From CAZHGD01 sp964531735 (lineage in GTDB: Bacteria > Armatimonadota > UBA10988), in assembly GCA_964531735.1 (NCBI GenBank), contig CAZHGD010000006.1, positions 1 to 64,000 on the forward strand: 64,000 nucleotides of DNA, read 5' to 3'. Both the position numbers and the translations under genes were made by a program. This document shows, one piece after another, positions 42,485-49,150 of this stretch (positions are counted from its first letter, which is position 1; every line of letters starts with the position of its first letter). Under the pieces are notes generated by a model that saw nothing but the letters and a program-made list of their open reading frames with translations, searched no databases and had not been told where the DNA came from.

Positions 42485-44674
42485 ATGGTCTGTCGTGGGC
42501 TTGGTCTGCTCGGTCTGTTGGTGTCGCTCGGTGTGGCGCGGGCCGCCGAACCGGTGAACCTGGTGCGCAATCCCGGGTTCGAGGACGCGGTGGCCGGCGG
42601 GGTGGTGCCGCACTGGCAGGTGCCCGCGGCACCGTTCGGCGCGCTCGATGGCGAGGTGGCGCACACCGGCACACACAGCCTGCGGTTGGGCACCAAAGCG
42701 AGCTCGTTCGTGACCTGCTTCGGCGCGCCCATCACGGTCAAGCCGGCCACGCGCTACAAGGTGACCTGGTGGTGCCGCACAGCCGGCATGCGCCAGGCGC
42801 GGGCGTATGTGTGGTTGCAGACCAACCGGGCACAGCGCGTCATGGCGGACGACAGCCAGTCGGCGACGACCGACTGGACCCAGCACTGGGCGGAGTACCT
42901 GACCGCCGCCGACGAGACGACCATCCAGCCGGTGGCGACCACGCATGACGTGGGTGGCGAACCCAGTCGGGCGTGGTTCGACGACCTCGGCATCTACGAG
43001 GGCAGCTTCCCGGCCGCGCAGGAGGCCGCCTACCAGGCGCGGTTGCGTCGGCGGGCGGGCCTCTTCGACACCGCGACCGTGCTGGTCCGCTCGCCGCAGT
43101 TCACGGTCTGGGCCGACGAGCTGAGCGCACGGATCTACCGCGAGGACGGCGTGCCGGCCACGGCGCCGCCGGCGGCCGCGGTGCCGTTGAGCGCCGCGCG
43201 CAACGAGACCGTCTACCACCAGGTGGCGATCCGCCCCGGTGAGACGTTGCCGGCCGTGACGCTGGTCCCGAGCGATCTGGCCGGGCCGGGCACGATTCCG
43301 GCGGCGAGTGTCCAGTGGTGGCCGGTTGGCTTCGCCAATGTGAAGACCGTCCACCGGCCCGGCACGCGGCTGGGTCAGGTGCCCGACCCGTTGTGGCCGG
43401 CGGCGCCCACCGCAGCCTCCTCCGGACTCAACACGCCGTTCCTGATCGGCGTCAGCGTGCCCGCCGACGCTCGCGCCGGCGACTACCGCGGCACGGTGGC
43501 GGTGCAGTCCAACGGGCGCCACCTGGCCGACATCCCGTTGGCTCTGCACGTGTCCGACTTCGCGCTGCCGGCCGACCCGACGTTCCGGACGCTGATCACC
43601 TTCGACGCCGGCTCGGTGGCGCGCTTCGACCGCCGGCCGGTGGGCGACGTGGAGCGCGACATCTGCCGGGTGCTGGCCGCGCACGGCGTTCGTGGCCTCG
43701 GCGCGACCGTGACCGCCGCGGCGCGGATCGTCGACGGCCGGGTGGTCTGTGACTTCACCGCCATGGATGCGCGGATCGAGTGGTGCCTGACCAACCTGCG
43801 GTTCAACGCCTTCTTCCTCGGGCCATGCTTTGGCGGCGGCACGAGCGAAGGCTGGCAGGCTCATCACAAGTGGCTGGGGCTGGAGCCGCTATCGCCCGAG
43901 TTCCGGCGCTTGTTCCCCGAGTACCTGCGCCAGGTCGGCGCGCACTTGCGGGCCAAGGGCTGGCTCGACAAAGCCTACCTCTACCTGTGGGACGAACCGG
44001 AGCCCGACTACTTCGACAAGGTGGTGGAGCTACAGAAGCTCGCGCTGCAAGGCGACCCGGGCTTCAAGATCTGGGAGACGACGAGTCCGAGCCACCGGGC
44101 CTTCTGGAACGTGGTGAAGGCCTGGTCTGTGCCGTTCGGGCGGCCGCACTTCGTCGAGGAGGACGTGGCCGCGCGGCGGGTGGCGGGTGACGAGATCTGG
44201 GTCTACAACATCCCGGCGTCGCTGGAGATCGCTCCGGCGCAGCATCGCCTGTGGTTCTGGCAGGCCGCGCGCTACGGCGCGATGGGTGCGCAGCTCTGGA
44301 ACGTGACCTTCTACCACGGCATCGACCCGTGGGAGACCATCACCCCCGCGCCGTACCCGGTGGGGCGCAACCGCAGTTCGCTCTACTACTACGATGCCGG
44401 CGAGGCCATCCTGCTCTACCCGAACCCCCACGGCGGCCTGCCGCTGGCGAGTCTGCGGCTCAAGCTGCTGCAGAAGGGCCTGGACGACTACGAGTACCTG
44501 CACCTGTACGAGCAGGCGCTGACTCGCACCGGTGCCGCCAACGCCGTCGCCCAGGCCCGCACCGCGGCGAGTGCGCTGGTGCATGACCTGGGCGACTGTG
44601 ATCTGGATCCGCGGGCCTTGCAGCGGGCACGCGACCAACTGGCGTCCGCGATCGAACAGGCGGGCCGGCGCTGA
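42485..44674 (+). CDS. exported DUF4091 / GH123-like glycoside hydrolase
   Basis: 729 aa. Signal peptide to about residue 22, then a carbohydrate-binding-like module opening with NPGFEDA (about 28-175). A beta domain follows (about 190-370), then a TIM barrel with the loop LYLWDEPEPDYFDK: Asp503-Glu504 matches the adjacent Asp-Glu pair that acts in GH123 N-acetylgalactosaminidases by substrate assistance. The terminal DUF4091 region is visible as LWFWQAARYGAMGAQLWNVTFY and the LRLKLLQKGLDDYEYLHL helix. GH123 enzymes release GalNAc from glycolipids or glycans; the substrate here is inferred only from that relationship. ATG 42485 is chosen for the signal peptide; the huge upstream open frame is shadow of the ceramidase-like gene. 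Confidence 0.82.
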   Translation: MVCRGLGLLGLLVSLGVARAAEPVNLVRNPGFEDAVAGGVVPHWQVPAAPFGALDGEVAHTGTHSLRLGTKASSFVTCFGAPITVKPATRYKVTWWCRTAGMRQARAYVWLQTNRAQRVMADDSQSATTDWTQHWAEYLTAADETTIQPVATTHDVGGEPSRAWFDDLGIYEGSFPAAQEAAYQARLRRRAGLFDTATVLVRSPQFTVWADELSARIYREDGVPATAPPAAAVPLSAARNETVYHQVAIRPGETLPAVTLVPSDLAGPGTIPAASVQWWPVGFANVKTVHRPGTRLGQVPDPLWPAAPTAASSGLNTPFLIGVSVPADARAGDYRGTVAVQSNGRHLADIPLALHVSDFALPADPTFRTLITFDAGSVARFDRRPVGDVERDICRVLAAHGVRGLGATVTAAARIVDGRVVCDFTAMDARIEWCLTNLRFNAFFLGPCFGGGTSEGWQAHHKWLGLEPLSPEFRRLFPEYLRQVGAHLRAKGWLDKAYLYLWDEPEPDYFDKVVELQKLALQGDPGFKIWETTSPSHRAFWNVVKAWSVPFGRPHFVEEDVAARRVAGDEIWVYNIPASLEIAPAQHRLWFWQAARYGAMGAQLWNVTFYHGIDPWETITPAPYPVGRNRSSLYYYDAGEAILLYPNPHGGLPLASLRLKLLQKGLDDYEYLHLYEQALTRTGAANAVAQARTAASALVHDLGDCDLDPRALQRARDQLASAIEQAGRR

Positions 44675-44692
44675 GGCTAGCCGCCGGCCTGC
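44660..44692. terminator. hairpin spanning both stop codons of a convergent pair
   Basis: GCGGGCCGGCG (44660-44670) and CGCCGGCCTGC (44682-44692) pair in ten of eleven positions plus a G-T wobble, loop 11 bases. Both stops (44672-44674 plus, 44677-44679 minus) lie in the loop and only two bases separate the genes, so both arms are coding sequence. No T-tract. Confidence 0.6.
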
Positions 44693-45180
44693 TTGAGCTC
44701 TTTCTCCAGAGCGTCACCGTCGGCGCAGATCTTCTCGACCTTGCCGCTGCCGACGCTGACGAACAGCGCCTTCATGTCCTCGGGCAGGCCCCACTCGTCG
44801 AGCTCGCCGGCGGGCACCACGGCGACCGGCATGGTCAGCCCGGCCTTCTTGACGAACTCCGCCACCGCCGCGTCGTGCTCGTGCGGAGCGACCATCACCA
44901 GCACGGCGTTGCTCGGCTTGTCCGGCTTGTCGACCGCGCGGTGGACCGCCTCGATACAGGCCACCAGCTTGGCGGCATTGGCGTCGGTCAGGCCGTTGAG
45001 GGTGGCAAACACGAGGCCGCATTCGCCCTTCGACGTTTTGACGATATCGTAGGCGTCACCGTCGCGGTTCACCGGCTTGATTGTCAGCGACGGCGCCGGG
45101 TCACCGAGCTTGATGGCCCAGGCCGCCCCGCACACCAGCATCAGCCCGGCCAGTCCGAGCGCCCACGCTTTGCGCATCAT
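44677..45180 (-). CDS. exported thioredoxin-fold-like protein without CxxC
   Basis: 167 aa with a signal peptide (cleavage after AWA at about residue 23). Opens with KLGDPAPSLTIKPV, the usual start of TlpA/peroxiredoxin-type thioredoxin folds, and continues through GLVFATLNGLTDANAAKLVACIEAV, a VLVMVAPHEHDAAVAEFVKKAGL helix and the ALFVSVGSGKVE strand pair. No CxxC; a single Cys (KGECG) stands near the position of redox Cys, so disulfide exchange is doubtful. AGGAGCATGA precedes the first of two Met codons (45180, 45177). Single gene, convergent with the DUF4091 gene and divergent from the helicase. Confidence 0.65.
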   Translation of the reverse strand: MMRKAWALGLAGLMLVCGAAWAIKLGDPAPSLTIKPVNRDGDAYDIVKTSKGECGLVFATLNGLTDANAAKLVACIEAVHRAVDKPDKPSNAVLVMVAPHEHDAAVAEFVKKAGLTMPVAVVPAGELDEWGLPEDMKALFVSVGSGKVEKICADGDALEKELKQAGG

Positions 45181-45284
45181 TCATGCTCCTGCGCGCGATG
45201 CTATCATGACTCCGTGGACCTGTCTTTGCGCCGGAGTTACGCGCCGCAGACAGCGGGCTGGCCGCTTGGCGTCACATCGGTGGC

Positions 45285-45313
45285 TTGCCGGGCTAGCCGA
45301 CCCGTGGTATCGT
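45285..45313 (+). promoter_or_regulatory. candidate promoter of the DEAD-box helicase gene
   Basis: TTGCCG (45285-45290), 17-bp spacer, TATCGT (45308-45313), with TGG directly before the -10, making an extended -10. It would give a leader of about 230 nt before the TTG start at 45550. Confidence 0.5.
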
Positions 45314-45549
45314 GGTCGCTGTCGTCCGGTGACGGTGGCGCAAGCCGCGCGGTCGCCGCGACGCCCGCTCCGTTCGCAGAAAGTGGCGGAGCCGCAGGGC
45401 GGAAGCGCATCCGCCACGCCCCTTCCCATCATCTTCCATCAGCCTCGTCGCGTCGTGGTGCGCTGCGGCCTTCGCCGAGTTCGGCGAGCGTCGGTCCCGC
45501 GTCTGAGCAGGAGCCGTCCGATGGGACCAGACGCAGAAAGCAGTGCCGT
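45314..45549 (+). other. long gene-free leader of the helicase gene with hairpins
   Basis: The region 45181-45549 has no supported gene. Inside the presumed leader are two inverted repeats: GTGGCGGA (45383-45390) with TCCGCCAC (45410-45417), loop 19; and CGCCGA (45473-45478) with TCGGCG (45481-45486), loop 2. RNA-helicase genes often have long structured leaders used for autoregulation or cold response; that link is inference. No known riboswitch is recognised. Confidence 0.4.
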
Positions 45550-46779
45550 TTGACTTCGTTCAGTGAGCTCGCCCTAATCGAGCCCCTTCAGCGCAACGTG
45601 GCCGCGCTCGGCTACGACACCCCGACCCCGATTCAGGCCCAGGCAATCCCGGCGCTCCTTCGCGGGCGCGACCTGCTCGGCTGTGCGCAGACCGGCACCG
45701 GCAAGACCGCCGCGTTCGCGTTGCCGCTGTTGCAGCGTCTGGCCACCTCGCGGCAGCAGGCCGGGCGGCGGGCCTGCCGCGCCCTCATCCTGACACCGAC
45801 CCGCGAGCTGGCCGTTCAGGTCGGCACCGACTTCGCCGCCTATGGCGGTGGTTTGCGCCTCTCCCAAGCCGTCATCTTCGGCGGCGTGGGCTATGGCCCG
45901 CAGATCAAGGCCGCCGCCCGCGGGGTCGACATTGTGATCGCCACGCCGGGCCGCCTGCTCGACCTCATCGGTCAGGGCCACCTGCGCCTCGACGAGGTGC
46001 GCTACCTGGTGCTCGACGAGGCCGACCGGATGCTCGACATGGGCTTCATCCGGCCGATCCGGCAGATCCTCTCGGGCCTACCGAGCCGCCGGCAGACGGC
46101 GTTCTTCTCGGCCACCATGGCTGGCGAGGCGCGTGAGTTGGCCGACGAGATCCTCGTCGAGCCGGTACACGTGTCGGTCGCTCCGGCCGCCACACCCATC
46201 GAGTTGGTCGAGCAGCAGCTCGTCTACGTCGAGCAGGGGGCCAAGCGCGAACGGCTCGGCGAGCTGCTCGCCGGTGAGGCCGTCGGTCGCGTGCTGGTCT
46301 TCACACGCACCAAGCACGGCGCCAACCGGCTGTCGCAGCAGTTGGCCCGCGATGGTGAGCCGGCCCAGGCGATCCATGGCAACAAGAGCCAGTCGGCGCG
46401 CCAGCGGGCCCTAGACGCCTTTCGGTCCGGCGACTGCCGCGTGCTGGTGGCCACCGATGTGGCCGCGCGCGGCCTGGACGTGGACGGCATCACGCACGTG
46501 GTGAACTTCGACCTGCCGGACGAGCCGGACAGCTACGTCCACCGCATCGGCCGCACCGGCCGCGCCGGCGCGACCGGCACCGCGGTGTCGTTCTGCAGCC
46601 CGGAAGAACGGACGCAACTCCGCGACATCGAGCGGCTCATCCAGCAGCGCATCCCGGTGGTGGGCGGCGAGCCGCCGCAACATGAGCGCCCGCGCAGCCG
46701 GCCGCAGCCACGGACGCCGCGTTCGAACCGGCCACAGGCACCGCGGCAGCGCAGCCGCCACGCCGCAGCCGGCGACTGA
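45550..46779 (+). CDS. DEAD-box ATP-dependent RNA helicase, RhlE-like
   Basis: 409 aa. All core motifs are present: Q motif PTPIQAQAIP, motif I AQTGTGKT, Ia PTRELA, II DEAD, III SAT, IV VLVFTRTK, V ATDVAARGLD and VI HRIGRTGR. The C-terminus is a short Arg/Pro/Gln-rich basic tail (about 365-409), as in RhlE, which gives nonspecific RNA binding. Likely role: remodelling rRNA or mRNA structure in ribosome assembly or cold adaptation. The start is inferred as TTG 45550 (TSFSELALIEPL); no ATG or GTG is in frame near the N-terminus, and the long upstream open frame is non-coding leader. Its 3' end forms a hairpin with the convergent patatin gene. Confidence 0.92.
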   Translation: MTSFSELALIEPLQRNVAALGYDTPTPIQAQAIPALLRGRDLLGCAQTGTGKTAAFALPLLQRLATSRQQAGRRACRALILTPTRELAVQVGTDFAAYGGGLRLSQAVIFGGVGYGPQIKAAARGVDIVIATPGRLLDLIGQGHLRLDEVRYLVLDEADRMLDMGFIRPIRQILSGLPSRRQTAFFSATMAGEARELADEILVEPVHVSVAPAATPIELVEQQLVYVEQGAKRERLGELLAGEAVGRVLVFTRTKHGANRLSQQLARDGEPAQAIHGNKSQSARQRALDAFRSGDCRVLVATDVAARGLDVDGITHVVNFDLPDEPDSYVHRIGRTGRAGATGTAVSFCSPEERTQLRDIERLIQQRIPVVGGEPPQHERPRSRPQPRTPRSNRPQAPRQRSRHAAAGD

Positions 46780-46791
46780 GTCCGGTCCGCA

Positions 46792-46828
46792 CTCGCTCGG
46801 GCGGCGCTAGAACAGCCGCCCGAGCGAG
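46792..46828. terminator. perfect 14-bp inverted repeat, bidirectional terminator candidate
   Basis: CTCGCTCGGGCGGC (46792-46805) and GCCGCCCGAGCGAG (46815-46828) match at all 14 positions, with a 9-base loop holding the patatin gene's stop codon. The right arm encodes the last residues SLGRLF of the outer-membrane barrel. It starts 13 bases after the helicase stop. No T-tract on either side. Confidence 0.7.
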
Positions 46829-48969
46829 AAGTGAACCTGCTGGTTGCCGTGCTCGCCGAAGCTGTAGCCGAGGAAGGCCGGCCCGAGCAAGGTGTCGGCC
46901 ATGACGCCGAAGGTGCCGCTGCTCTGGTACCGCGCGCGGTCGGCGCGGGCGAAGGTGCTGCCGACCTCGTACAGGCCCGTGGCGTAGACGCGGCCGCCGA
47001 GATAGAACGGCAGGGCCGCGAACTGGTGCATCCAGCCGGCTTGCCCGTGGAGCGAGCCGGCGCCGCGGAAGCGGTCGCGCCGGTAGGCGTTGAGGTGCAT
47101 CAGACCGCCGAGGGTGGACTCGGCGTAGGGTGGCGTGGCGCCCGACAGGACCGCGCCGCCGCCGGCGCCCAGCCACACCGTATCACGGCGGCCCAACGGC
47201 TGGAACGCGTAGGCTTGGCCACGCAGGCGCGTCAGGTCGTTGGTACTGCCCAGGCCGCGCAGGTACCAGCGCAGTTCGGTGTCCAGCCAGGTGCCGCGCG
47301 TGGGGATGGTGCTGCTGTTGCGCGTGTCGAGGGTGAGCTGCACGCGCGAGTAGGCGACGGTGTCGCGCACCGACGGTCGCAACGCCTGGCCGATGGACAC
47401 GTTCTGACGCACCCCGCCATACACGAGACCGCCGGCGAGGCGGCCCTTGGTGCCCAGGTGCAGGCCGAGGTCGGCGCCGACACTCATCTCCCGCGTACGG
47501 TACTCGGCCGCGCGCTGATTCCCCGCGAACAGATCACTGGTGCTCGAGTGGTAGTTGATGCGCGAGGCCACAAAGAAGGGCGACCCGCCGAAGGGGTGGT
47601 GGTACTCGCTGAGCAGGTGGGTGGCGTCACCCACGCCCAGGTCGTTGCGCCATTCGGAGCCGTAGCCGGTCAGGCCGGTGACCGTGACTCGCCCGCGGAC
47701 ATTGAACCGCACGGCTTCGGAGCTGCCGCCGAGCAGGTCGCCGTGCAGGCGCAGGTACGGCGGCCCGTACGACTTCGGCTGAACCCGCACGCGCAGCACC
47801 GACTGGTTGCCCTGGCGGAGGGTGGCGTAGTCGATGCGGGCGAAGTAGCCCGTGCCGAAGAAGCTGGCCAGGCGCTGGTCGAGGGCCGTGGTGTCGAGCG
47901 GCCGGCCGGTGAAGCCGCCGAGCTTCTGCGCCAACTGGCGCTGCGGCTCGCCGCTCACGCCGGTGACCTCGATCCGGTCGGGCACGAACGGTTCGGGCTT
48001 CAGGCGGCGGCGCTGCGTGTCGTAGTCAGCGTAGGCCGGCGCGTCGATGGCGAGCGGCCTGAGCACGGCGGCCTTGGCGGCAGCGCCCTGGTAGCCGCGC
48101 TTGGCGATGGGCGTGCAGGCGGTGAAGTCGGCGGCGGAGTACCCGCCGAGATCCGGCGAGATGATGATGTCCGCCAGCCGCAGGTTCCGCTGCACGTTCT
48201 GCATGATCATCACCGCGATTGACTGGCTGACCATGCCGACCAGCGTGCGGATGGCCTCGCGGTCGCCCAGCGGCGTGCCGATGTCGACGGCGATGACGAT
48301 GTCGGCGCCCATGTCCTTGACCACGTCGGTCGGCAGGTTGTTGAGCAGGCCGCCGTCGGCCAGCACGCGGCCGTCCATCTCGACCGGCGTGAACGCGCCG
48401 GGAATGGCGATGGTGGCGCGGAGCGCCTGGGCCAGACTGCCGCGCCGCAGGACGACCGGCTGGCCATTGAGCATGTCGGTCGCCACGCAGCGGAACGGCA
48501 CCGGCAGTTGGTCGAAGTCGGTGAGGTGGGCGACGGGCATGGTCAGGCGGCTGAGCAAGAGGCCGATCTTCTGGCCTTCGATGACGCCGCTGGGCAACGT
48601 GACGCCGCGGCGGAGGCCGATCTCGAGGCCGCTCGGGAACGCCTGTTGGTCCTCCTTGCGGCGGTAGGCCAGTTGGCTGTACGGCGGGGTATCGCGGAAC
48701 AGCGGCGCCCAGTCGACGTCGGCCAGGACCTTGCGCATCTCCGGCGTGGTCATACCCGCGGCATACATGGCGCCGACCAGTCCGCCCATGCTGGTGCCGG
48801 CGATGCAGTCGATGGGGATGTGGTTCTGTTCGAAGAACTCCAGCACGCCCAGATGCGCGAAACCGCGAGCCCCGCCGCCGCTGAGCGCGAGCCCGATGCG
48901 TGGTCGGGCAGCGGTGGCGCTGACGGTCACGGCAATGGCCACCAGGGCCCACAGGCGCGGCGTACGCAT
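46807..48969 (-). CDS. patatin-like phospholipase fused to an outer-membrane barrel (PlpD/type Vd-like)
   Basis: 720 aa. Signal peptide (about 1-22), then a patatin domain with oxyanion loop SGGGARG (about 32), nucleophile Ser60 in GTSMGG and the Asp of ADGG (about 207), so the catalytic Ser-Asp dyad is intact. A POTRA-like domain (about 330-395, PDRIEVTGVSG ... GTGYFARIDYATL) connects to a beta-barrel of alternating amphipathic strands from about 400 to the end, closing with the C-terminal Phe expected of barrel proteins. This is the order of type Vd autotransporters such as PlpD; the lipase may stay on the cell surface or be released. Start ATG 48969 begins the signal peptide; upstream frame rejected. 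Confidence 0.88.
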   Translation of the reverse strand: MRTPRLWALVAIAVTVSATAARPRIGLALSGGGARGFAHLGVLEFFEQNHIPIDCIAGTSMGGLVGAMYAAGMTTPEMRKVLADVDWAPLFRDTPPYSQLAYRRKEDQQAFPSGLEIGLRRGVTLPSGVIEGQKIGLLLSRLTMPVAHLTDFDQLPVPFRCVATDMLNGQPVVLRRGSLAQALRATIAIPGAFTPVEMDGRVLADGGLLNNLPTDVVKDMGADIVIAVDIGTPLGDREAIRTLVGMVSQSIAVMIMQNVQRNLRLADIIISPDLGGYSAADFTACTPIAKRGYQGAAAKAAVLRPLAIDAPAYADYDTQRRRLKPEPFVPDRIEVTGVSGEPQRQLAQKLGGFTGRPLDTTALDQRLASFFGTGYFARIDYATLRQGNQSVLRVRVQPKSYGPPYLRLHGDLLGGSSEAVRFNVRGRVTVTGLTGYGSEWRNDLGVGDATHLLSEYHHPFGGSPFFVASRINYHSSTSDLFAGNQRAAEYRTREMSVGADLGLHLGTKGRLAGGLVYGGVRQNVSIGQALRPSVRDTVAYSRVQLTLDTRNSSTIPTRGTWLDTELRWYLRGLGSTNDLTRLRGQAYAFQPLGRRDTVWLGAGGGAVLSGATPPYAESTLGGLMHLNAYRRDRFRGAGSLHGQAGWMHQFAALPFYLGGRVYATGLYEVGSTFARADRARYQSSGTFGVMADTLLGPAFLGYSFGEHGNQQVHFSLGRLF

Positions 48970-49150
48970 GCTGTACTGCTCCAGTCGACGGTGCGGGTGA
49001 TTCGGCCAAGGAGGCCGATTCCCTGCGCTGCCGATCACGCCAACGCAACCTTGTTGCAAGAGGTGGCCGGGGCACGGCTCCGAACCGAGGCGCACCGGCG
49101 ACGTGTGCGCCGGTGGGTGCCTGGGTAACGCAGAGATGGAGTTGTGGCGG

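Noticed and set aside
40898..43867. 989-aa minus-strand frame including the ceramidase-like gene
   Set aside because: Only the part after 42349 has family features; the rest is the complement of the DUF4091 gene.
44875..45549. Upstream extension of the helicase frame
   Set aside because: The sequence is Arg/Ser-rich with no motif, crosses the antisense thioredoxin-like gene, and the helicase N-terminal Q-motif region starts just after 45550.
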